DNA of 19,573 nucleotides, taken from Pseudomonadota bacterium. GTDB lineage: Bacteria > Pseudomonadota > Alphaproteobacteria > Acetobacterales > Acetobacteraceae. Position 1 is the first letter of the stretch. Each line of letters starts with the position of its first letter. Below, one piece after another: positions 1 to 6,652 of the stretch. Location of the stretch: contig JAJXSZ010000018.1 in assembly GCA_021784255.1 (NCBI GenBank), positions 1 to 19,573 on the forward strand, given 5' to 3'. The notes beneath the pieces are model-generated. The model was not told the origin of the DNA. It made no database searches and worked only from the letters and a program-made list of their open reading frames with translations. A program made the translations under genes and the position numbers.

Positions 1-1
1 C

Positions 2-133
2 GAACGGGCCATCCCGCCGCGCGAGCTGTTCGCCGCCGCGCTCGCCGCCCTGCCGCGCCAGGACGGGCGCACCGTCGCAACGCTTCGCCTCGGCATCCTG
101 ACCGGGTGGAACGAGGCTACGTCACCTTCGTGA
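2..133 (+). CDS. C-terminal fragment of a protein, possibly a SAM-dependent methyltransferase
   Basis: An open frame enters from the left edge and ends at a TGA at 131-133, giving about 43 C-terminal residues. The visible part contains PRELFAAALAALPRQDGR followed by VATLRLGILTGW. This resembles the C-terminal end of BioC/NDUFAF5-like class I methyltransferases, where an 'ATF-x-x-x-LTGWAP' strand is common; that is family knowledge and the match is weak because only the tail is present. The usual extension after the LTGW motif is replaced by a short NEATSPS end. The gene converges on the heparinase-family gene and the two coding regions overlap by 17 bases. No catalytic motif is visible in this fragment, so the function is tentative. 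Confidence 0.45.
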   Translation, partial: ERAIPPRELFAAALAALPRQDGRTVATLRLGILTGWNEATSPS

Positions 134-1724
134 TCGCCCAGCGCACCTGCTGCGGACCGTCGGCGTAGCCAGTCAGCATCACCTGTTCCGAGCGGCGCGG
201 TTCCTGGCCGCCGAGATAGACGCTCGGCTCGAGCGACATCCGCGCGCCGTCCGCGCGCAGCCGCCAGCCGCTGCCGGAGGGCAGACGCAGCAGCACCGCC
301 TCGCCGTCCTGCTGCAGGCTCGCATCCACGCTTGGGTGGAGGTGGAAGCGGATGACGAAGGGCTGTGGCGTATCCGCCTCCACCGTGTCCTCGCCGCGCA
401 GATCCTCGCCGCTTTCGGCAAGGTAGAAGCGGCGGACATGGACGGCGCCGAAGACACGCTTCCAGCCGTCGTGGGACAGGTGCAGCCAGTGCGCCCCCAT
501 GGCTTCCTCGTGGCGCGCATCGACGCTGACCGGCCGCCGGCCGAGCCCCTCCTCGCGCACCTCCGAGGACGAGGTATCGGCGATGACGAGGGTCGAATGG
601 GCGGCGGTGTAGCGCAGGCCCTGGCGCCATTCCTGGGTGGCGGCGAGTGCGGTTCCGCAGTTCACGATCATGCGCTCGCGCCCGACCGAGAACTCGAAGG
701 ACAACGTGCCGGCATGGGCGAGCCGGTCGAGCCGGGGCGGCGGCGGCGCGGCGCCATCGACGATGATCAGGCTGCGCCCCGCGGCGAGGCGGTAGAACCC
801 GGCATCGGGCAGCGCGCTGGCGGGCCGGGCGGCACGGCCGGCCTGGGCCAGCACCAGCTCGATCGGGCGCGGCCCGTCCTCGCGCGTGGCGTTGAAGATC
901 GCCATGCCGCCATCGCCGTGGCGCAGCACGCGCAGCGCGGCAGCAAGGCGGTCGATCGCGCCGGCGAGGAAGGGCGGCGTCTCGATGTGGCCGGTGCTGA
1001 GGTGCTGGCGGATTTCGACGAGGTCGGCGAGCACCGCGAGCATCTGCGCCGGGCTGCGCTCGGCATGGCTGCCGTCGGGCTGGATCTGGCGCGCGAGCTC
1101 CTGCCCCAGGACGCGCAAGGCGCGGACCAGCAACGAGCCATGGTCGGGCAGCGCGGCGCCGGCGGCGGCGACGCCCTTCAGCGCGGCGATCGCGCGGGCG
1201 TCCATCTCCTCCGTCGGCAGCGCCGCGGCCAGCGCCCGGGCATCGGCCACCAGGCGGGCCATCAGGCGCTGGCGGAACGCGTCGTCGGCGGTGGCGGCGA
1301 AAAAATCGTAGTGCGAGAGCCAGGCAGCGAGGCGATTGCCGACGACCTCGGCAAGCCCGACCTGGCCGTCCGGCGGGGCATCGAGCCAGGCATCGACGAG
1401 GTCGCGGGCGCGCACCCGGGCGGCATCGGTGCCGAGCGCGCGCAGGTCGCGCAGCCAGGCGAAGCCGTGCGCGGCGGCGCGCAGCAGCGGCAGGCCGCCG
1501 CCCGGCACATTGGCGTGGGCAAGAAAGCCTTCGGGCCACAGCCCGATCCTGCCGCCGGCGATCTCGAGCTGGCCGCGCAGGATGCTGGCGCCGCGGGCGG
1601 CGTTGCCGGGCCAGGGGTCGCGCAGGGTCTGGGAAGGCGCATCCGGCACGCGGGCCATCGAGAGCGGCACGCGCGCGAGCTGTTGGCGGCCCTGACGCCA
1701 CCAGCGGCTGATGGTTCCGCTCAT
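117..1724 (-). CDS. Heparinase II/III family protein
   Basis: This 535-residue protein has the layout of the heparinase II/III-like family: an alpha-helical N-terminal half (roughly residues 30-290) and a beta-sheet C-terminal half (roughly 310-530). Recognisable C-terminal-half segments are LAHAGTLSFEFSVGRERMIV, the following NCGT, RYTAAHSTLVIADTSSSE, and the IRFHLHPSV strand. Family members are polysaccharide lyases or presumed sugar-polymer enzymes. No signal peptide is evident at the N-terminus (MSGTISRWWRQGRQQ), so export is not supported and the substrate is unknown. The ATG overlaps the stop of rpe by four bases (ATGA), implying translational coupling. Related genes next to rpe and rsmB are a recurrent arrangement in Rhodospirillales, as I recall it. 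A 17-base convergent overlap with the gene at the left edge leaves no room for a terminator. Confidence 0.85.
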   Translation of the reverse strand: MSGTISRWWRQGRQQLARVPLSMARVPDAPSQTLRDPWPGNAARGASILRGQLEIAGGRIGLWPEGFLAHANVPGGGLPLLRAAAHGFAWLRDLRALGTDAARVRARDLVDAWLDAPPDGQVGLAEVVGNRLAAWLSHYDFFAATADDAFRQRLMARLVADARALAAALPTEEMDARAIAALKGVAAAGAALPDHGSLLVRALRVLGQELARQIQPDGSHAERSPAQMLAVLADLVEIRQHLSTGHIETPPFLAGAIDRLAAALRVLRHGDGGMAIFNATREDGPRPIELVLAQAGRAARPASALPDAGFYRLAAGRSLIIVDGAAPPPPRLDRLAHAGTLSFEFSVGRERMIVNCGTALAATQEWRQGLRYTAAHSTLVIADTSSSEVREEGLGRRPVSVDARHEEAMGAHWLHLSHDGWKRVFGAVHVRRFYLAESGEDLRGEDTVEADTPQPFVIRFHLHPSVDASLQQDGEAVLLRLPSGSGWRLRADGARMSLEPSVYLGGQEPRRSEQVMLTGYADGPQQVRWAITKVT

Positions 1725-2392
1725 CGACCCAAGTCGGCCGATGCGACCGGCCGCAGCGCGGCAATCGCGGCCGCATAGTCGGGCTTGGCGAACACGGCCG
1801 TGCCGGCGACCAGCACGTCCGCCCCGGCCGCGATCGCCAGGGGCGCGGTCGCCGCGGTGATGCCGCCATCCACCTGCAGCGCGATGGCGCGGCCGGAAAC
1901 ATCGATGGCGCGGCGCAGCGCCGCCAGCTTGGCCATCTGGCCGGGCAGGAACGCCTGGCCGCCGAAGCCCGGGTTCACCGTCATCACGCAGACCAGGTCG
2001 ACGAGGTCGAGCACGGTGAGCACGGACTCGATGGGCGTCGCCGGGTTGAGCACCACGCCCGGCTTGCAGCCCAGGGCGGCGATCGCCTGCAGCGAGCGGT
2101 GCAGATGCGGCCCGGCCTCGGGATGCAGCGCGATGTGGTCGGCGCCGGCGGCGGCGAAGGCCTCGAGATAGGCGTCGACCGGCGCGATCATCAGGTGGAC
2201 GTCGAAGGGAAGGCTCGCCACCGGGCGCAACGCCTTGATGACGGCGGGACCAAAGCTGATGTTGGGGACGAAGTGGCCATCCATCACGTCGAGATGCAGC
2301 CAGTCCGCCCCGGCGGCGGCAACGGCGCGGACTTCGTCACCGAGGCGCGTGAAGTCCGCGGCGAGCAGGGAGGGGGCGATACGGACGGCCAT
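1721..2392 (-). CDS. rpe: Ribulose-phosphate 3-epimerase
   Basis: This 223-residue TIM-barrel protein interconverts D-ribulose 5-phosphate and D-xylulose 5-phosphate in the pentose phosphate pathway and Calvin cycle, in the cytoplasm. The N-terminus reads IAPSLLAADF, followed by HLDVMDGHFVPNISFGP with metal ligands H33 and D35. Next comes FDVHLMI with H66, then MTVNPGFGGQ, and near the C-terminus VDGGI and ADVLVAGTAVF, which form the catalytic Asp and phosphate-binding loops. Length matches the family norm of about 220. It is the first gene of a two-gene unit with the heparinase-family gene, which it overlaps by four bases. In related genomes rpe often follows rsmB directly; here a divergent gene separates them, so a promoter within 2393-2579 is expected. 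Confidence 0.97.
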   Translation of the reverse strand: MAVRIAPSLLAADFTRLGDEVRAVAAAGADWLHLDVMDGHFVPNISFGPAVIKALRPVASLPFDVHLMIAPVDAYLEAFAAAGADHIALHPEAGPHLHRSLQAIAALGCKPGVVLNPATPIESVLTVLDLVDLVCVMTVNPGFGGQAFLPGQMAKLAALRRAIDVSGRAIALQVDGGITAATAPLAIAAGADVLVAGTAVFAKPDYAAAIAALRPVASADLGR

Positions 2393-2474
2393 TCGGCCGT
2401 TCTAGAGGCGGGCGTGAAACCGGCACAAGTTTCGTGGAGCGGCCTGCCTTGGCCGAGCTCGCCGGGAATGATGG

Positions 2475-2500
2475 CGGGAAACCGCCTTGCGGTTTTCCCG
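2475..2500. repeat. Strong inverted repeat (hairpin) in the rpe / exported-protein intergenic region
   Basis: The left arm CGGGAAACCGC (2475-2485) and right arm GCGGTTTTCCCG (2489-2500) pair over 11 positions with one bulged T and a three-base loop (CTT). One further G-C pair is possible outside (2474/2501). No U-run follows on either strand, so it is not a convincing intrinsic terminator. It lies between two divergent starts. Possible roles are an mRNA leader structure, a protein-binding site or a remnant of a dispersed repeat. Confidence 0.5.
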
Positions 2501-2511
2501 CGGCCAGCCGC

Positions 2512-2525
2512 TTGACCTGCGTCAA
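2512..2525 (+). promoter_or_regulatory. Candidate FNR/FixK-type regulator box
   Basis: TTGACCTGCGTCAA is a perfect 5-4-5 inverted repeat (TTGAC-N4-GTCAA). It fits the TTGA-N6-TCAA half-site pattern recognised by FNR/FixK/Dnr members of the CRP superfamily. Its centre is about 61 bases before the ATG at 2580, so class II activation (centred near -41.5) would put a transcript start near 2560. This suggests oxygen- or nitric-oxide-linked control of the exported-protein gene. No strong -10 hexamer is obvious, and the assignment is by pattern only. Confidence 0.5.
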
Positions 2526-2579
2526 TGCGGCACGACCGGCCGGGATGGAGGCTGTTTCGCGTCCGGAGGGGAGCGCGCG

Positions 2580-3353
2580 ATGTCGGCGATGCCGCGGCGA
2601 GCCGCCATTATTTCGTCGGGTGCCGCGGTCGCGCTCGCGGCCGCGCGTTTCGCCGCGAAGCCGGCGCTCGCGCAGGAAACGGAATCGACGTCGCCGGACC
2701 TGATACGCGAGCACTACATGGCGAACGATCCCGCGGCACTGGGGTCGAACTGCCTCCTGATCGGCCTTTTGCTCCAGCACATCGCGCTGATCCCGAAGCT
2801 GAATAATTTCTCGGTCATCACCGACTTCTTCGGCCACAAGGTCAGCATCAATAAGTCCAACGCCGACAAGTACCAGAAGTTGCTCGCCGAGCGGCAGGGC
2901 ATCTGCGCGTCCACGATCGAGCAGCGCGGCTATGATTCATTCGCCGGCACCTACGCCGCGCGCGCCAACAGAGCCTGCGCCGAGGCCGGGGCGGCGGCCT
3001 ACCTGACGAACATCAATGAGCTGAGCCAAGACGGTTCGTCGACGCCGGGCACGGTGGAGACCGTCACCCAGGACCGGTTCCGCGTGACCATGACGAACAA
3101 GGCGCTGGTCGCGCGGAACCCCAACGCGATGAAGACCCTGGGGCTGGTCATAGAACGCACACTCGTGCTCGAGGACGGTCTCAGCCCGGATTTTTTCTAC
3201 ACCGGCACGCGGTCCGGCCGCGACATCGTGATCCGGCCGATGACCAACTCGATCAGGCGCAGCTTCGAGGGATACCCGGCGTGGGCCCCGCAACCGTTCT
3301 GGACGGCCCTGGCCGGTTGCGCGATCACCCTGTCGCCGCGCGCAGGGCCGTAA
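2580..3353 (+). CDS. Exported protein of unknown function
   Basis: I do not recognise this 257-residue protein. The ATG at 2580 is chosen because GGAGGGGAG (2565-2573) stands six bases upstream and because it places an export signal at the N-terminus: MSAMPRRAAIISSG, then a hydrophobic alanine-rich core, then KPALAQ with likely cleavage after it (AQ|ETES). The twin arginine makes Tat export possible, but the full Tat motif is not clear. The mature part has a hydrophobic stretch near GLLLQHIALIP and cysteines in SNCLL, GICAS, NRACAE and AGCAI. Its codons are visibly richer in A/T than the neighbours (for example around 2800-2860 and 2925-2940), which hints at later acquisition. It interrupts the expected rsmB-rpe neighbourhood and is preceded by a candidate FNR/FixK box, so a periplasmic role under low oxygen is a guess only. 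Confidence 0.75.
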   Translation: MSAMPRRAAIISSGAAVALAAARFAAKPALAQETESTSPDLIREHYMANDPAALGSNCLLIGLLLQHIALIPKLNNFSVITDFFGHKVSINKSNADKYQKLLAERQGICASTIEQRGYDSFAGTYAARANRACAEAGAAAYLTNINELSQDGSSTPGTVETVTQDRFRVTMTNKALVARNPNAMKTLGLVIERTLVLEDGLSPDFFYTGTRSGRDIVIRPMTNSIRRSFEGYPAWAPQPFWTALAGCAITLSPRAGP

Positions 3354-3419
3354 GCGCGCAACCCGGCGCCGCCCAGGGTTCGGGTTGAGGCGGCGGGACC
3401 GTCGCCCCCCTGACGGGTG

Positions 3420-4706
3420 TCAGAGGCGGATCAGACGCGCCGCGAAGAAGCCGTCCATGCCGCCGCGCCCCGGCCACAGCGCGGGGGTGGTGCGCAGATG
3501 GCCCTGCGGCGTGCGGGCCTCGGGAATGGCGGCGAGCTCCGCCGCCGCGAACGGCTCGGCGCGCAGCGGCAGGCGGGCCAGGGCGGCCTCGACGCGCGCC
3601 GCCCCCTCCTCGGGCTGCAGCGAGCACACGGCATAGACGAGCCGCCCGCCGGGGCGCAGCACGCGGCAGGCGGCGTCCAGTAAGTGGTCCTGGGTGGCAG
3701 CGGGCGCCGCCACGTCGCGCGGGCGGCGCAGGTGCGGGATGTCGGGGTGGCGGCGGATGGTGCCGGTGGCGCTGCACGGCGCATCGAGCAGCACGGCGTC
3801 GAGCAGCCCCTCGGGCACCCAGGTGCGGGCATCGGCGGCGACCAGTGTCGCTGCCAGACGGGTGCGGGCGAGGTTCTCCGCGACGCGCTCCAGCCGCGCC
3901 TGGTCGCGATCGACCGCGATCACCGCGGCGCCGGCAGCGGCAAGCTGCATGGTCTTGCCGCCAGGCGCGGCGCAGAGATCGGCGATGCGCTCGCCGGGGC
4001 GTGGCGCGAGCAGGTGCGCGGGTAGCGCGGCGGCCGCATCCTGCACCCAGAACGCGCCCTCCGCGAAGCCGGGCAGCGAGGCCACCGCGGTGCCCGCAGG
4101 CAGGCGCAGGCTGCCCGTCGGCAGCGCCTCGGCACCGGGCATGAGGCCGGTGCCAGGCTGCGGCGTGAGATCGAGCGGCGCCTCCTGTGCGTGCGCCTCG
4201 GCGATGGCGCGGGCCTCGGCCCCCCAGCTCGCCCAGAGCCAGGCCGGCGTGTCCAGCCGCGGACCGTCGAAGCCGGCGAGCCCCTCCGGCGCCGCGGCGA
4301 GACGTCGCAGCACCGCGTTCACGAGGCCGGCGAAGGGAGCGAAGCCCTGCTTGCGGGCCAGTGCCACGGCGGTGGAGACGGCAGCGTGCGGCTTGTCGCG
4401 CAGCACCAGCAGCGAGGCGGCGCCGAGGCGCAGCACGTGGCGCACCCCCTCCGGCGGCGCATGGCGGAGATGCTGATCCAGCGCCGCGTCCAGCGTGCCA
4501 AGCCGGCGCAGCGCCGCGGCGGCGAGCCGATGGCCGGCGGCGCGGTCGCGGGCGTCGATCGGCGGCAGGGCATCGAGCGCGTCGTCGAGCGGGCGGCGGC
4601 GGTCCAGCACGGCCGCGAGCAGCGCAAATGCCGCCTCGCGTGTCGGGTCGGGCGGGGGACGGTCGAGGCGCGAGGGGCGGGGCGCCGGGGCGCTCGGTGT
4701 CGGCAT
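3420..4706 (-). CDS. rsmB: 16S rRNA (cytosine-967-C5)-methyltransferase RsmB
   Basis: This 428-residue protein has two parts: an N-terminal NusB-like helical RNA-binding domain (roughly residues 22-140) and a C-terminal Rossmann-fold methyltransferase of the NOL1/NOP2/Sun family. The SAM-binding motif is DLCAAPGGKT, followed by VIAVDRD. The two cysteines of the RNA m5C mechanism sit in LLDAPCSATGTIRRHPD and in YAVCSLQPEE. The enzyme methylates C967 of 16S rRNA in the cytoplasm. The proline-rich start (MPTPSAPAPRPSR) precedes the conserved TREAAFALLAAVLD helix. Length agrees with the family. It lies 90 bases downstream of the tetR stop on the same strand, so readthrough from tetR is possible. 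It converges on the exported-protein gene with about 66 bases between stops; a weak inverted repeat (AACCCG 3360-3365 / CGGGTT 3381-3386) lies there. Confidence 0.95.
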   Translation of the reverse strand: MPTPSAPAPRPSRLDRPPPDPTREAAFALLAAVLDRRRPLDDALDALPPIDARDRAAGHRLAAAALRRLGTLDAALDQHLRHAPPEGVRHVLRLGAASLLVLRDKPHAAVSTAVALARKQGFAPFAGLVNAVLRRLAAAPEGLAGFDGPRLDTPAWLWASWGAEARAIAEAHAQEAPLDLTPQPGTGLMPGAEALPTGSLRLPAGTAVASLPGFAEGAFWVQDAAAALPAHLLAPRPGERIADLCAAPGGKTMQLAAAGAAVIAVDRDQARLERVAENLARTRLAATLVAADARTWVPEGLLDAVLLDAPCSATGTIRRHPDIPHLRRPRDVAAPAATQDHLLDAACRVLRPGGRLVYAVCSLQPEEGAARVEAALARLPLRAEPFAAAELAAIPEARTPQGHLRTTPALWPGRGGMDGFFAARLIRL

Positions 4707-4796
4707 CGTGCGGTGATGGCGCCACAGCGCGACGCCGGCAAGGGCTCGCCCACCGCCACCGCGAAGCGATCGCGCCAGCTGAGAACGGGCGCCGGG

Positions 4797-5471
4797 CTAC
4801 GGCGCGCGGGCGGCCGCCAGGATCGTCGCCACCGAGCGGCGCAGCCAGGCGGCGCGCGCGGGCGCGTCCATCGGCAGGCCGAGGCCGAGCGCCCGTAGTT
4901 GCGGCGCGGTCACGGCCAAGCACTGGAACTGTTCCGCAAGCAGCCCGGGCTCGGCGATGCCGTGTGCCGCCAACAGCGCACCGACGCGCTCGATATCGAC
5001 CCCGGCACCGGCGCCGGCGAGGATCCTGGGCAGGTCCGGCACCCGGCCACCCTCCGCGACCAGGAGGCGGAACAGCGCCAGCCCGTCCGGCGACAGCCCC
5101 ACCGCCAGCATCTGGGCGCCCGCCGCGGCGAGGGCGGAGGCGAGGTCGGGCGGCGTCCGGCCGGGCTCGGGGTAGCGGGCGCGCCAGTGGTCGATGAGCG
5201 CGGCGACGGCGGCGGCAAACAGCGCCGGCTTGTCGCGGAAGCGGGCGTAGAGGGTTCGCTTCGAGACGCCGGCGAGGGATGCCACGCGCTCGAGGCTGGT
5301 GGCGGCGTAGCCATCGTCGAGGAAGCAGTGCATCGCCGCCTCGACGATCTGCGACGTCAGGGCGGCCGCGACGGCGCGCGGCGGGCGGCCGCGGCGCTGC
5401 TTGCGGCGCCGCTCACCGGCGGCGGGCGGGGCGCGCAGCGGACCGGGCATGGCGGCGTCCGGGCGGGGCAT
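4797..5471 (-). CDS. TetR/AcrR family transcriptional regulator
   Basis: The 224-residue protein has a basic N-terminal extension (RRRKQRRGRPPR, residues 21-32) and then a TetR-type helix-turn-helix at about residues 38-85. Its diagnostic segment is TSLERVASLAGVSKRTLYAR followed by FRDKPALF. The C-terminal ligand-binding helices are not specific enough to name an effector, although the segment around LFRLLVAEGGRVPDLPRIL resembles AefR-like members. Two ATGs are possible (5471 and 5450); the DNA-binding domain is unaffected by the choice. The nearest same-strand genes are agmatinase upstream, separated by a hairpin terminator, and rsmB downstream. No obvious efflux or enzyme target is adjacent, so autoregulation or distant targets are likely. 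A perfect 12-base palindrome 57 bases upstream of its start is a candidate operator. Confidence 0.9.
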   Translation of the reverse strand: MPRPDAAMPGPLRAPPAAGERRRKQRRGRPPRAVAAALTSQIVEAAMHCFLDDGYAATSLERVASLAGVSKRTLYARFRDKPALFAAAVAALIDHWRARYPEPGRTPPDLASALAAAGAQMLAVGLSPDGLALFRLLVAEGGRVPDLPRILAGAGAGVDIERVGALLAAHGIAEPGLLAEQFQCLAVTAPQLRALGLGLPMDAPARAAWLRRSVATILAAARAP

Positions 5472-5527
5472 CGGCTGTTCCCGTATCTTGTTGGTTGGTT
5501 CAGCGGGAATTGGGGCGACCAGCCGCG

Positions 5528-5539
5528 TCGAAGCTTCGA
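5528..5539. promoter_or_regulatory. Perfect 12-base palindrome, candidate TetR operator
   Basis: TCGAAGCTTCGA is fully self-complementary. It lies in the 149-base region upstream of the tetR start and downstream of the agmatinase terminator. TetR repressors usually bind palindromes in their own promoter region, so autoregulation is a reasonable inference. A core -35/-10 pair could not be assigned with confidence. Confidence 0.35.
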
Positions 5540-5590
5540 GACTTGGGGGCTCAGGTAAGCCGCTGGTGTCCGAAATGTAACGAAATGCAA

Positions 5591-5619
5591 CCGCCTGCCG
5601 GCCATGTGCCGGCCGGCGG
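5591..5619 (-). terminator. Hairpin terminator after the agmatinase gene
   Basis: The arms CCGCCTGCCGGC (5591-5602) and GCCGGCCGGCGG (5608-5619) pair at 11 of 12 positions with a five-base loop. In the minus-strand direction the hairpin starts immediately after the agmatinase TGA and is followed by a moderately T-rich stretch (TTGCATTTCGTTACATTTC), weaker than a classic U-tract. It probably ends the SapC-agmatinase transcript and insulates tetR. Confidence 0.55.
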
Positions 5620-5620
5620 G

Positions 5621-6652
5621 TCAGGGGCGCCGCAGCGCCATCAGGGCGAGGATCTCGAAGGCGAGAGATGCGCCGAGCTGCGCCGTGACGGTAGTGGCGT
5701 CGTAAGGCGGCGCCACTTCGACCACATCGCCGCCGGCCAGCTCGAGTCCCGCCAGACCGCGCAGGATGGCCAGCGCCTCCCGCGGCGTGAGCCCGCCCAC
5801 CTCCGGCGTGCCGGTGCCGGGCGCGAAGGCCGGATCGAGGCTGTCGATGTCGAAGCTGAGATAGAACGGCGCGTCACCGACGACGGCGCGGGCGCGCGCG
5901 ACGATCGCCGCGACGCCGAGCGCGTCGACTTCCTCGGCATGGATCACCGTCATGCCGGCGACGTAGGAGAACTCATAGAGCATCTCGGCCGAGCCGCGAA
6001 TGCCGATCTGGACGGTTCGTTCCGGATCGAGAACGCCGTCGAGAACCGCCTGGCGGAACGGGCCGCCGTGGTGGAAGCGGCTGCCTTCGAGCGGGCCGGA
6101 CGTGTCGCAATGCGCGTCGATGTGGACCATGCCGAGCGGTCGCTCGCGGCCGAGCGCGCGCAGGATCGGGTAGGAGATCGAGTGGTCGCCGCCGATGGCG
6201 AGCGGACGCACGCCGGCACGGCGCAGTCGGTCCACGAAGGCCTCGATATCCTCGATCGACTGCTCCAGGCTGTAGCGGCTGCGCAACGGCACATCGCCGA
6301 TATCGGCGCAGGCGAGCTCACCCACCGGGGCAATGCGGTGGACGTGATGATAGGGGCCGATGCGCTCGACGTTGCGGATGGCGCGCGGGCCGAGCCTGCT
6401 GCCGGCGCGGTTGGTCACGCCGAGATCCATCGGCACGCCGAACAAGGCGACCTCGAGCCCGGCGATATCGCCGTCGGCGCGTGCCGGTGCGCCGAGCAGC
6501 GTGGGCATGCCGGCATAGGGCTTGCGTCCCGCCCGGCCGGCGGCGGCGGTAAGCTCGAAGGCGCGGCGGAAAGCGGGGTCCTCCGCCATCTCGGTCGTGC
6601 GGTCGCCACTGGCGAAGCGGGCACGCAGGGCGGCGAGCCTGGCCGGATTCAT
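5621..6652 (-). CDS. speB: Agmatinase-family ureohydrolase
   Basis: This 343-residue protein belongs to the arginase/agmatinase superfamily, which hydrolyses guanidino compounds to urea plus an amine using a binuclear Mn (or Ni) centre. Metal ligands are visible in order: GGDHS with H157, HIDAHCD with D179, H181 and D183, and SFDIDSLDPAFAPGTGTPE with D268 and D270. The GTGTPEVGGLT segment is typical of the agmatinase/guanidinobutyrase/guanidinopropionase side of the family rather than arginase. The N-terminal extension of about 60 residues before the core (MNPARLAALR...) is also seen in guanidinobutyrase-like members. Substrate specificity cannot be read from sequence alone, so the symbol speB is provisional. 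Its ATG overlaps the stop of the SapC-family gene by four bases (ATGA), so the two are probably co-translated. A hairpin follows the stop. Confidence 0.9.
   Translation of the reverse strand: MNPARLAALRARFASGDRTTEMAEDPAFRRAFELTAAAGRAGRKPYAGMPTLLGAPARADGDIAGLEVALFGVPMDLGVTNRAGSRLGPRAIRNVERIGPYHHVHRIAPVGELACADIGDVPLRSRYSLEQSIEDIEAFVDRLRRAGVRPLAIGGDHSISYPILRALGRERPLGMVHIDAHCDTSGPLEGSRFHHGGPFRQAVLDGVLDPERTVQIGIRGSAEMLYEFSYVAGMTVIHAEEVDALGVAAIVARARAVVGDAPFYLSFDIDSLDPAFAPGTGTPEVGGLTPREALAILRGLAGLELAGGDVVEVAPPYDATTVTAQLGASLAFEILALMALRRP

Noticed and set aside
336..1778. Plus-strand open frame of 480 codons opposite the heparinase-family gene
   Set aside because: No domain is visible and it overlaps two well-supported minus-strand genes.
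2337..2837. Minus-strand frame spanning the rpe start and the exported-protein gene
   Set aside because: Arg-rich sequence without ribosome site or homology; it conflicts with the signal peptide-bearing plus-strand gene.
3360..3386. Inverted repeat AACCCG/CGGGTT as a terminator between the exported-protein gene and rsmB
   Set aside because: Only six base pairs with a 15-base loop and no U-run; too weak to call.
3325..4923. Minus-strand frame of 532 codons overlapping rsmB in another frame
   Set aside because: It is almost entirely Arg/Ala/Pro/Gly and lies over the conserved RsmB frame.
4187..5197. Plus-strand Arg/Pro-rich frame across rsmB and tetR
   Set aside because: Low-complexity mirror frame of two well-supported genes.
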